64,000 nt of DNA from an uncultured Williamsia sp. (GTDB lineage: Bacteria > Actinomycetota > Actinomycetes > Mycobacteriales > Mycobacteriaceae): the NCBI RefSeq assembly GCF_947494875.1, contig NZ_CANLWM010000001.1:310001-374000 (forward strand), read 5' to 3'. The notes beneath the pieces were generated by a model, which saw nothing but the letters and a program-made list of their open reading frames with translations, was not told the DNA's origin and did no database searches. How positions within the stretch are numbered: the stretch's first letter is position 1; every line of letters begins with the position of its first letter. Below, in pieces: positions 42,059 through 50,022 of the stretch. The position numbers and the translations under genes were made by a program.

Positions 42059-42913
42059 ATGACCGACCGCATCACCGAGTTCCGCACCGGCGACCTCGTC
42101 TTCGACGTCGTCGACACCGGCCCCATCGACAGCCCCGGCGCCGACGGCGCCGTCGTCGTCGCGCTGCACGGTTTCCCGCAGACGAAGGAGTCGTGGCGTC
42201 GTGTCTCCGCGGGCCTCGCCGAGCGGGGGATCCGCACCGTCGCCCCCGACAAGCGTGGATACAGCCCGCGCGCTCGTCCCCGAGGTCGACGCGCATACGC
42301 GATCCCCGAACTCGTGTCGGACGTCGCCGCGCTCGTCGACCGGGTGGGCGGGCCGGTGCATCTCGTCGGCCACGACTGGGGCGCCATCGTCGGGTGGGCG
42401 GTGACGGCGCAGCGCCCCGAGCTGGTGCGCAGCTACACGGCGTTGTCGGTGCCGCACCCGGCCGCGTTCCTGACGGCCCTCGGGACGTCGTCGCAGGCGC
42501 TGCGCTCCTGGTACATGGCTGCGTTTCAGATGCCGGTCGTCCCCGAGCGGACCGTGCGCGCGGTGCGATCGCGCCTCGAGGCCTCACTGCGGCGCAGCGG
42601 ACTCGACGACGAGAGCCTCGCTGTCGTGCGCGAGCGGGTCGTGGGCACCGACGCCCTCACCGGCGGCATGAACTGGTACCGCGCGATGCCGTTCGGGTTG
42701 GGCAGCGCCACCGGCGACATCACCGTGCCGACGACGTTCATCTGGGGTGCGCGCGACGCGTTCCTCACGCGGACCGGAGCGATCGAGACCGCCGCGCACG
42801 TCCTCGGGAAGTACCGCTTCGCGGTCGTCGACGACGGCGGGCACTGGCTCCCCGAGACGCACCCGACCCTCGTCGCCGAACTCGTCGCGGACCGCATCGA
42901 CTCGACCCGCTGA
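42059..42913 (+). CDS. Alpha/beta hydrolase, epoxide hydrolase-like
   Basis: 284 residues. HGFPQTKESWR is the oxyanion HGxP motif and GHDWGA places an aspartate nucleophile, as in epoxide hydrolases and haloalkane dehalogenases. FIWGARDAF carries the acid and DDGGHWLPE the histidine. Epoxide hydrolysis is most likely. ATG at 42059 with AGGA eight bases upstream. The repeat element follows its stop. Confidence 0.87.
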   Translation: MTDRITEFRTGDLVFDVVDTGPIDSPGADGAVVVALHGFPQTKESWRRVSAGLAERGIRTVAPDKRGYSPRARPRGRRAYAIPELVSDVAALVDRVGGPVHLVGHDWGAIVGWAVTAQRPELVRSYTALSVPHPAAFLTALGTSSQALRSWYMAAFQMPVVPERTVRAVRSRLEASLRRSGLDDESLAVVRERVVGTDALTGGMNWYRAMPFGLGSATGDITVPTTFIWGARDAFLTRTGAIETAAHVLGKYRFAVVDDGGHWLPETHPTLVAELVADRIDSTR

Positions 42914-42935
42914 CCGCTGACTGCCCGTCGAGACC

Positions 42936-43070
42936 CGTCGAGCGTGCATCAGATGCCGTCGAGCGTGCATTCGATACGCGCCACCGGTCAGACTCCGCAC
43001 GCTCGGCGAGATCTACTGCACGACCGGGGAAATCCACTGCACGGTGGACGGGATCTGCTGCACGGTCGGG
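42936..43070. repeat. Intergenic repeat element, copy 2
   Basis: Two plus-orientation units (CGTCGAGCGTGCAT-type, 42936-42956 and 42957-42979) face about four minus-orientation units (42996-43070) that read GTGCAGCAGATCCCGTCC, GTGCAGTGGATTTCCCC and GTGCAGTAGATCTCGCC on the minus strand. The unit matches the element at 12521-12614. Both copies lie between convergent gene ends. Confidence 0.75.
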
Positions 43071-43071
43071 G

Positions 43072-44322
43072 CTAGAGGAGGCCGACGACCGTGCGGGCCG
43101 CGCGCGCGCCGGAGACCATCGCGCCCTGCAGCGACGGGGTGTCGCGATGGTCACCGGCCATCACGGTCCGTTCCCCGACCCGCACCGGTCGACGGACCGG
43201 CAGGCCCGGCACCTGCGCGGGCAGGGCGCGACGGATGACGTTGCGGGTCAACAGCTCCCAGCGGCTCGTCGACGTCTGCCAGAGCCGCGCCAGCTCAGAT
43301 CGCACGACGCTCTCGTCGACCGGTTCGCCGCCACCGAGCACGGCACTGGCCTGCACCAGCGATCGGTCCGCCGGCGCGTATCCCGGAGCGATCGCGCTCA
43401 TCACCGCGGTGTTCGCCAGCGGCCCGCCCGACCCGGACACCCGCAGGAACGCATCCGACAGTCCGGGCTCGGCGGCGAACCACCACGTCGCCAGACCCCG
43501 CATCGGGGAGGTGTCGACACCGGTGAGCGTCGCGGCGTCGACCGCGTCTCCCGCCACGACGACAGCGCGCGCGACCGTCGACCGTCCGTCGCCCGTCCGC
43601 ACCGTCACCGACGATCCCGCCTCGTCGATCTCCTCGACCTCCACGCCGTACCGGAGTGTCGCGCCCGACGACGCGGCGAGTTGGTCGGACAGTGCCTGCA
43701 TGCCGTCGGCGGGCACCCCGGGCGTCGCGCGCAGGAAGCTGCGCAGGACCAGCCGCACGTACCGGTCGGACGTCGTGCCGTCCGCGTCGGCGAGCACACC
43801 ACTGAGGAACGGCAGCAGCACGGAGTCCCGGAGTGGGCCTGTGACGCCGTAGCGGTCCCAGTCGTCCCCGACCGCCGCGTCGGGTCGCGCCTGGAGGCGT
43901 CGGACCGGGCCCACGGCGGGCAACGCCCATCGCACCGCGCCGGCGACCGCCCGGGGCCGCATCAGTCGCATGGACGCCGCCGAGGCGACGGTCGCGCCGA
44001 GGAGATCGGGGTGGCGGATCGGATCGGCCAGCGTGTGCACGGCACCGTCGGCGTCGACGACCCGCACCCCACGGCCGGCGACCTGCAGGTCCAGCGCGTC
44101 CAGATCGACGTGGCGGCGCACCGCGGGATACGAGGGGTTGATCAGCTGGAACCCGCGATCACACCGGAATCCGTCGACCATGTCGGTGCGCACCCGTCCG
44201 CCCGGACGGTCCGATCGTTCGAGGACGAGCACGTCGAGGCCGCGTCGACGCAGCGCCCCGGCACATCGCAGCCCCGCGAGGCCCGCGCCCACCACGACCA
44301 CGTCGACGTCGATTCCGCTCAC
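43072..44322 (-). CDS. FAD/NAD(P)-dependent amine-oxidase-like oxidoreductase
   Basis: 416 residues. Dinucleotide motif VVVVGAGLAGLRCAGALRRRGLDVLVLE and the GG-doublet DRPGGRVRTD identify the amine oxidase/phytoene-desaturase-like superfamily. DRGFQLINPSYP is typical of an uncharacterised actinobacterial group. The C-terminal FAD motif is MAGDHRDTPSLQGAMVSG. Substrate unknown. GTG at 44322 without a strong Shine-Dalgarno. Confidence 0.85.
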   Translation of the reverse strand: MSGIDVDVVVVGAGLAGLRCAGALRRRGLDVLVLERSDRPGGRVRTDMVDGFRCDRGFQLINPSYPAVRRHVDLDALDLQVAGRGVRVVDADGAVHTLADPIRHPDLLGATVASAASMRLMRPRAVAGAVRWALPAVGPVRRLQARPDAAVGDDWDRYGVTGPLRDSVLLPFLSGVLADADGTTSDRYVRLVLRSFLRATPGVPADGMQALSDQLAASSGATLRYGVEVEEIDEAGSSVTVRTGDGRSTVARAVVVAGDAVDAATLTGVDTSPMRGLATWWFAAEPGLSDAFLRVSGSGGPLANTAVMSAIAPGYAPADRSLVQASAVLGGGEPVDESVVRSELARLWQTSTSRWELLTRNVIRRALPAQVPGLPVRRPVRVGERTVMAGDHRDTPSLQGAMVSGARAARTVVGLL

Positions 44323-44361
44323 CCGACCATCGAACCATCCGCGGCGTCTGCGCCGGATCCC

Positions 44362-46110
44362 TCAACCGACCCGCTGGTGCTCGAGGACGGCGAGCAGCTC
44401 CTCGTGGGGACCGACGACGTAGGCCTCGTCGCCCGCGGCGAACGCGGTGCCCCGTCGTGGTGGGTACTCCAGGTCGCCGCTGTCGTGACGGCGGATCGCG
44501 ATGACGCGCGTGTGCGCCGAGAGCTCCTGCATCGCGACGCCCACGAGGCCGCCGTCCGGCGCGACCCGCAGCCGCCCCACCACGAAACTCGTCGACTGCG
44601 CGGTGAACGTGCTCAGCACCTGCAGGCCCAGCGCGGCACCGACGAACCACGGCACCGCCAGTTCCGTCGTCGACCGCACGTGCCGGAACCCGAAGCGGTC
44701 GGCGACGGCGTCCCCCATCGCGCGGTCGAACACGCGCAGCACCATCGGGACACCCCGCTCACCCGGGCGCCCCGACCAGGCCTTGCCGAGGGCACCGCGC
44801 ACCGCGATGCCGGTCTCGATGTTGACCATGTCATCGCTGGTGAGCACGGCGACCGCGCCCGCGGTGTGCACGCGGGCGTCAGCGAGCGTGGAGGGCAGCG
44901 TCGCGTCACCGATGACGACGGGGATCGACGCGGCCGCCGCCGCGGACAGGAACCGGTTGTCCGACGCGCGTTCGACGATCACCACCTCACGGCCGCGCGC
45001 CGCGATGTCGCGGGCGACGCGGATCCCGAACGCGCCCAACCCGATCACCACCACGTGGCCGGTCATGAACCGCGCCCGACGACGCCCGGCCGCCTCCGCG
45101 ATGCGGCGGGAGATGAGCAGTTCGGCGAGGAACGCCATGACCATCGCGGTCGTCGTGAGGCCGAGGAACATCAGCACGATCGAGAAGATGCGCAGTGCGA
45201 CAGCCTGATCGGAGAAGGTGAAGTCGCCGTAGCCGACCGTCGCGATGGTCTCGGTGCTGAAGTAGACCGCGTCCAGGACGCTCATGCCCGGCTTGCGATA
45301 GAAGAGCCGCAGGATGGTCGTCGACACGGCCAGCAGCAGGACGAGCACCACGAGCATGCGGAAGAAGTTGGGGTTCGCGTCGCGGACGAACGACCGCACC
45401 GCCGCCCGTGCGCGGCGCACCACCCCGGGCGGTCGGGGTCGTTGTCCCTCCTCGGACTCCTCGTCGATCCGGACGCCCCGCGCGGCGAATTCGTCGGCGG
45501 TGCCGAGCATCGTCGCCACGTCACCCGCAGACACGCGGTGATCGCGACCGGGACATGCGAGCACCGCGCCGTCGCCGGCGGTGACCGCCAGCGGCGCGAG
45601 ATCACCGAAGATCTCCCTCAGGGTGCCGTCGCCCTCCACCGGGACCGTCGCCGCGACGACGTCGATCCCTGCCGCGGTGATCCGATGGGTGGTGATCCCC
45701 AGGCACGCCTCGACGACCGACGGGGCGGCGAGGTCCGCGACGTCGAGGACGGTGTCATGGTGGCCGTCGTCGGTCGCGGCGAGCGCGCCCCCGACGGTCG
45801 CGTTCGCCAGCCGGGTGACGATCCGGACGTCGGGGCGCAGTCGGCGGGCGACCAGCGCGGTCTCGAGGTTGGCCATCTCGACGTCCTCGACGCACACGAC
45901 CGCGTCCGCCGTGGCCAGTCCGGCCTCGACCAGCGCGTCGCCGATCGGGCCGGGACAGACGACGACCCTCACCCCGCGCCGCGCGGCCTGCCCGACGGCA
46001 TCCGCGCCGCGGACGACGACCGTGACGGGGGCGCCTGCGGCGAGGAGGTGCTCGGTGACGGGGACCGCGATGCCCGACTGGCCGCAGACGATCACGCCGG
46101 ACCCCACCAC
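44362..46110 (-). CDS. Ion channel with two RCK (TrkA-N) domains flanking a pore
   Basis: 582 residues. N-terminal NAD-binding domain (VIVCGQSGIAVPV), then TM1 (about 251-270), a pore loop with the potassium filter TVGYGD (about 291-296), TM2 (about 306-331), a second RCK domain starting HVVVIGLGAFGIRVARD, and a C-terminal TrkA-C-like part. It probably conducts potassium gated by nucleotide or ion binding. The GTG at 46110 is preferred because GGAGG lies eight bases upstream; a GTG at 46119 touches the Shine-Dalgarno. Confidence 0.88.
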   Translation of the reverse strand: MVGSGVIVCGQSGIAVPVTEHLLAAGAPVTVVVRGADAVGQAARRGVRVVVCPGPIGDALVEAGLATADAVVCVEDVEMANLETALVARRLRPDVRIVTRLANATVGGALAATDDGHHDTVLDVADLAAPSVVEACLGITTHRITAAGIDVVAATVPVEGDGTLREIFGDLAPLAVTAGDGAVLACPGRDHRVSAGDVATMLGTADEFAARGVRIDEESEEGQRPRPPGVVRRARAAVRSFVRDANPNFFRMLVVLVLLLAVSTTILRLFYRKPGMSVLDAVYFSTETIATVGYGDFTFSDQAVALRIFSIVLMFLGLTTTAMVMAFLAELLISRRIAEAAGRRRARFMTGHVVVIGLGAFGIRVARDIAARGREVVIVERASDNRFLSAAAAASIPVVIGDATLPSTLADARVHTAGAVAVLTSDDMVNIETGIAVRGALGKAWSGRPGERGVPMVLRVFDRAMGDAVADRFGFRHVRSTTELAVPWFVGAALGLQVLSTFTAQSTSFVVGRLRVAPDGGLVGVAMQELSAHTRVIAIRRHDSGDLEYPPRRGTAFAAGDEAYVVGPHEELLAVLEHQRVG

Positions 46111-46228
46111 AGTCGCCACCTCCGCCCACCGCCTCGGGTGAGGGGAGAGTACGACGATCAGACGGTCCGCGATGAGTTCCCGACGCGGGGACGGTCAGAA
46201 CGGGTGACCCCGACGGAAGGCGCCTGCG

Positions 46229-46810
46229 ATGTTCGACCTCGAACCGGCCACGGCCGAGATGACCCGACTGATCGGTGACGTGCGCGACGACGATCTCGCG
46301 CGACCGACGCCGTGCGACGGCTGGACCGTGGGCGACCTGATCGCGCACATCCACCAGTTCGTCGACGTGTTCACCTGCACCGGACGCAAGGACCCAGTCG
46401 ACCCGCCGCAGCATCTCGTCGACGACTGGCGCTCGGCGATCCCCGCCCGGCTCGCCGAGATGGCAGACGCGTGGCGCGACGACGCCGCCTGGGTGGGCGA
46501 GGTCGCCGTCGGCGGCGTCGCGATGTCGTCCGCGGACAACGCGGTGGTCGCGGCCGAGGAACTGACCGTCCACGCGTGGGATCTGGCCCGCGCGACGGGC
46601 CAGCACTTCACGGCGCAGCCCGCGATGCTGGATCGCGTCGAGGAGTTCCTGGTGATGTTCGCGCCCGGGACCGACGAGGGGTCGTTCGGACCCGCCGGAC
46701 AGGGCCCCTTCGGGCCGGTCGCGCCGGTGCCGTCGGACGCCGACAGGTTCGACCGCGCCCTCGCGGCCACCGGACGCGACCCGCGGTGGGCCGTCGGGGG
46801 TGGCGGTTAG
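46229..46810 (+). CDS. TIGR03086-type metal-binding protein (DinB/MDMPI fold)
   Basis: 193 residues. The start has RPTPCDGWTVGDLIAHIHQFVD and the middle AEELTVHAWDLARATGQ, matching the TIGR03086 family, part of the DinB/mycothiol-dependent maleylpyruvate isomerase fold. The histidines of LIAHIH and TVHAWD are likely metal ligands. Such proteins may act in mycothiol- or thiol-dependent detoxification. ATG at 46229 with GGAAGG upstream. Confidence 0.88.
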   Translation: MFDLEPATAEMTRLIGDVRDDDLARPTPCDGWTVGDLIAHIHQFVDVFTCTGRKDPVDPPQHLVDDWRSAIPARLAEMADAWRDDAAWVGEVAVGGVAMSSADNAVVAAEELTVHAWDLARATGQHFTAQPAMLDRVEEFLVMFAPGTDEGSFGPAGQGPFGPVAPVPSDADRFDRALAATGRDPRWAVGGGG

Positions 46811-46819
46811 GCTGCCGCC

Positions 46820-47653
46820 ATGCCGTCGTGGGGCGAGTTGGTCGGGCGCAACGCCGCGGCGGAGGCCGTCCACGTCGCGGGCACGCTCGTCGTCACCGAA
46901 TCACCCGACGAAGCGGTCCGATACGACTTCCATCACGCGCCCGGCGGTCGGTGGCGAATCGACCAGGACGGTCAGACCATCTACGTCGCCGGCCCCGCCG
47001 GAACTGTCGCGCGGGTGGATGAGGAGATGCGCGTGCTCGACGGACGCATCCGGATGGTGATGCTCGGCACGCAGTTCACCCCACTCGACCTGCTCGGTGC
47101 CGACTCCATGCTGGGGAAGATGAGCAGCGACGTGCGCCCGGTCGGCGATGCCCGGCCGGTCGAGGTCGGCGGGCGGTCGTCCTGGTCCGTGCCCGTCGCC
47201 GCCCCCGGGCAGGCCACGCTCCACATCTCGATCGACGATGCCACCGGGATCGTCGCCCGGGTGTCCGACGACGACAGGACATTCCTGCAGCTCGACGAAA
47301 TCAGCGAGCTCACGTCCTCGAGCGACGCCCTCTTCGAATGGGACGGCCCCGTCGGTGAGCCGATCACCGGGCGCCCGAAGCCATCCCAGGACGCTCCCGA
47401 CCTCGATGAGGAGATCGCCTTCACGCGGGCAATGGTCACCGCGCAGGAACTCGCCGGCGACGTCATGGCGGCGATGAGCACGGCTAGGGGTGAGTCTGAG
47501 GCCCGCGCCGCGCTGGCCGAACTCCTCGACGTCCCGGACCACATCGCCGACCCCGTCGCCGCGGCACGCATCTCCCTGTTCCGAGCCGACATGGCCGCGC
47601 AGACCCGACGCACCCTGCGGACCCTCGAGGAGAACCGCAGAGCAGGGATCTAG
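46820..47653 (+). CDS. Hypothetical protein, LolA-like beta-rich region
   Basis: 277 residues, no signal peptide. The first about 185 residues look like a LolA/LppX-type half-barrel (repeated beta strands, GGRWRIDQDGQTIYVAG) and share LF-WDGPV near residue 171 with the large protein at 27673-29478. The C-terminal 85 residues are helical and alanine-rich. Function unknown. Its TAG stop shares CTAG with the convergent next gene. Confidence 0.75.
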   Translation: MPSWGELVGRNAAAEAVHVAGTLVVTESPDEAVRYDFHHAPGGRWRIDQDGQTIYVAGPAGTVARVDEEMRVLDGRIRMVMLGTQFTPLDLLGADSMLGKMSSDVRPVGDARPVEVGGRSSWSVPVAAPGQATLHISIDDATGIVARVSDDDRTFLQLDEISELTSSSDALFEWDGPVGEPITGRPKPSQDAPDLDEEIAFTRAMVTAQELAGDVMAAMSTARGESEARAALAELLDVPDHIADPVAAARISLFRADMAAQTRRTLRTLEENRRAGI

Positions 47654-48177
47654 TCCGGCAGACCGATCACGTCGAGGACGGTGGTGCGCGGGAGCAACCC
47701 GGCGTCGATGCCCCACAGGGTGCGCGCCGCTCGGAGCGAGAGCGCCAGCGACTCGCACCGCCACGGCGCGATGTCGTCGCGGCACGCCCGGCCGGTGAGG
47801 ACAAGGGTGTGCAGGCGCGGCAGCTCCCGCATGTCGAGCATGTGCGGGTTCCGCGTGACGGCAAGGGGACCGAACTCGACGCCGGTGAGCCCTGCGGCCT
47901 CGATCGCCGAGCGCATGCCGTCGGTCACGGCGTACAACCCCTCGACGGCGACGACGGCGTCGGAGACGGGGAAGTCGAGCACGGCGTGACCCGACGTGGC
48001 GCGCGGCGGATTGTGCGAACGATCCCACGTCGCACCGACGAGCCGGCCCGGTGTCGTGGGGCGGAGTCGGTAGTGCACAGGTGAGTCGACGCGGACGAAG
48101 GACTCGAGCTGTGGATCGCCCTGCGTCGGAGCTGTTTCGATGGATCGGACGGTGATGGTGTCGACGGGTGCGGCCAT
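47650..48177 (-). CDS. Hypothetical protein
   Basis: 175 residues, no signal peptide or membrane helix. It looks like a single soluble domain rich in beta strands with a conserved-looking LRAARTLWGIDAGLLPRTTVLDVIGLPD end, but the family was not recognised. ATG at 48177 is assumed; a GTG at 48195 is in frame. The stop overlaps the convergent neighbour's stop through a shared CTAG. Confidence 0.62.
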   Translation of the reverse strand: MAAPVDTITVRSIETAPTQGDPQLESFVRVDSPVHYRLRPTTPGRLVGATWDRSHNPPRATSGHAVLDFPVSDAVVAVEGLYAVTDGMRSAIEAAGLTGVEFGPLAVTRNPHMLDMRELPRLHTLVLTGRACRDDIAPWRCESLALSLRAARTLWGIDAGLLPRTTVLDVIGLPD

Positions 48178-48223
48178 GCATTCGAGCCTGCTCACAACAG
48201 ACCGATCCGGGTAGGGGACAACC

Positions 48224-48265
48224 CGTCAAGAATCCCGCTCGGGGCGTCAAGATCTCGTTCAGGGC
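48224..48265 (+). promoter_or_regulatory. Tandem imperfect 21-bp repeat upstream of xdhC
   Basis: CGTCAAGAATCCCGCTCGGG (48224-48243) is repeated as CGTCAAGATCTCGTTCAGGG (48245-48264). The second ends 36 bases before the xdhC ATG. Direct repeats of two helical turns suggest a regulator site or two promoter-proximal half-sites for the purine cluster. Confidence 0.5.
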
Positions 48266-48300
48266 ATTACTCTGCGGCTGATCCGGCCGAGAGGAGCGCC

Positions 48301-49374
48301 ATGTCCGCCGTGACGACCGACGTCCTCGACGCCTGGCGGTCCGGTGCGGTCGTCGCCGTGGCGACGGTCGTGCGTGCCTCGGGCAGGACCCCGTGCCCGC
48401 CGGGGACCACGATGGCGCTGCTCCCCGACGGCTCGGTCAGCGGATCGGTGTCGGGAGGGTGCGTCGAAGCCGACGTCCTCGCCTGTCTCCACGACGTCCT
48501 CGACGGCGCCGGGCCGTCGGTGCGTCGCTACGGACTGGCCGAGGACGTGCTCGCCGTCGGACTTCCCTGCGGCGGCACCATCGACGTTCTCGTGGACGCC
48601 GTCTCCCGCGATTGCGCGCCCCACCTCGAGGCTCTCGCCGACGATCGCGCCGCGGACCGGCCGGTCGCCGTGGCCACCGTGGTCGCGCACCCCGACGACG
48701 CGCGGCTCGGCGCGAGCATCCTGGTGCGCGAGGGAGACGTCCTCGGCTCGCTCGGGTCCGCGGAGCTGGACCGCACCGCGCAGGACGCAGCTCTGCGCCT
48801 GCTCGATGCGGCCCGCGGCGACACCGTCGAGCTGGACGACGCTGTCTCGGTGTTCGTCGACGTTCACCCCGCGCGTCCTCGGATGCTGGTCTACGGCGGG
48901 GCCGCGGTGGCCGCCGCCGTCGCACGCCAGGGCGCCTTCCTCGACCATCGGGTCACGGTCTGCGACCACCGCGCCGAGTTCGCCACGCGACGGCGGTTCC
49001 CGGAGGCCGACGAGGTCGTCGTCGCGCGACCGGCGGATCACCTCGCGGGCGAGATCGCCGCCGGCGCCGTGGACCGGCGCACGGTGGTCTGTTCGCTGAC
49101 CCATGACGTGCGGCTCGACGTCGACCTGCTCGACGTCGCACTGCGCGCCGACCTCGGTTACGTCGGCGCGATCGGGTCGCGGCGGGTCCACGACGACCGG
49201 ATGCGTCGGCTCCGGGCGCGGGGGCTCGCGCCTGATCGACTGGCCGCGCTGCGCAGTCCGATCGGCCTCGATCTCGGCGCGCAGACACCGGCGGAGATCG
49301 CCGTCGCCGTGGCCGCGGAGATCACCGCCACCCGCCGCGCGGCGTCGGGGCTCCCGCTGTCGGACAGCGCCTGA
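48301..49374 (+). CDS. xdhC: XdhC-family xanthine dehydrogenase accessory protein
   Basis: 357 residues. XdhC inserts sulfurated Mo cofactor into xanthine dehydrogenase. The N-terminal domain has SGSVSGGCVEADV and GLPCGGTIDV; the C-terminal Rossmann-like domain has LVYGGAAVAAAVARQ, CDHRAEFA and LGYVGAIGSRR, all hallmarks of the family. ATG at 48301 after GAGGAG. The dehydrogenase subunits are encoded at the other end of the cluster (55163-58605), supporting the role. Confidence 0.93.
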   Translation: MSAVTTDVLDAWRSGAVVAVATVVRASGRTPCPPGTTMALLPDGSVSGSVSGGCVEADVLACLHDVLDGAGPSVRRYGLAEDVLAVGLPCGGTIDVLVDAVSRDCAPHLEALADDRAADRPVAVATVVAHPDDARLGASILVREGDVLGSLGSAELDRTAQDAALRLLDAARGDTVELDDAVSVFVDVHPARPRMLVYGGAAVAAAVARQGAFLDHRVTVCDHRAEFATRRRFPEADEVVVARPADHLAGEIAAGAVDRRTVVCSLTHDVRLDVDLLDVALRADLGYVGAIGSRRVHDDRMRRLRARGLAPDRLAALRSPIGLDLGAQTPAEIAVAVAAEITATRRAASGLPLSDSA

Positions 49375-49375
49375 G

Positions 49376-49936
49376 TCACGGTTCGTCGACGTCACGCCCG
49401 GTGGCGAGATCGCTGCACTCGACCGCGACGAGGTCGGCGCGCGTGGCGAGGAACGGGCCGGCACCCCGATCCCCCGCGAGTGAGGTCAGCAGCGCGTCGA
49501 GGTGGTCGGACCCGACGTACACGGGGTGACCCGGCCGACCGTCGTACACCGCGCGCACCAGCGCATCCGGCGCGTGACGGGACCTCTCCACCACCCGGGC
49601 CACGACGTGCGCGTCGACATCGGGGAGGTCGACCAGGGTCAGCACGACGCCCGCCGACCCAGCCGCCTCACGGACGGCCTCGACGCCCGCCCGCACCGAG
49701 GCCGAGACGCCGTCCTGCCAATCCGCCACGACGACGGGTGACGCGGGTGACGGCACCTCGACGACCGCAGCGCCGAGCATCACGACCACGGGACTGCATC
49801 CCCCGCCGCCGAGCGCCGCGACCGCGCGCGACAGCCAGTCGTCGACGAGCACCTTGGGCCGGCCAAACCGCCTCCCCGCGCCCGCGGCGAGCACCACACC
49901 CGCCACAGCTCGCTGTTCGTTACGAGCGTGAGTCAT
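49376..49936 (-). CDS. MocA-like molybdenum cofactor cytidylyltransferase
   Basis: 186 residues. Nucleotidyltransferase signature VVLAAGAGRRFGRPKVLV, followed by VVADWQDGVSASVRAG and LVDLPDVDAHVV. MocA-type enzymes add CMP to Mo cofactor for xanthine dehydrogenase-family enzymes, which fits the location, convergent with xdhC and divergent from the permease. A MobA-type guanylyl function is less likely from context. ATG at 49936. Confidence 0.87.
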   Translation of the reverse strand: MTHARNEQRAVAGVVLAAGAGRRFGRPKVLVDDWLSRAVAALGGGGCSPVVVMLGAAVVEVPSPASPVVVADWQDGVSASVRAGVEAVREAAGSAGVVLTLVDLPDVDAHVVARVVERSRHAPDALVRAVYDGRPGHPVYVGSDHLDALLTSLAGDRGAGPFLATRADLVAVECSDLATGRDVDEP

Positions 49937-50022
49937 CGGTGTATATCTTCGCTCCTCCGGTCGCGGACCGTCGTCGGTGACGCGAGGGTGTCACTACCGG
50001 ACGGGGCCGGAGAGGGGACACC

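Noticed and set aside
42043-46278. A plus-strand open frame of about 1411 codons
   Set aside because: It runs antisense to the flavin oxidoreductase and the RCK channel, is Arg/His/Asp-rich with no domain, and arises from third-position GC bias.
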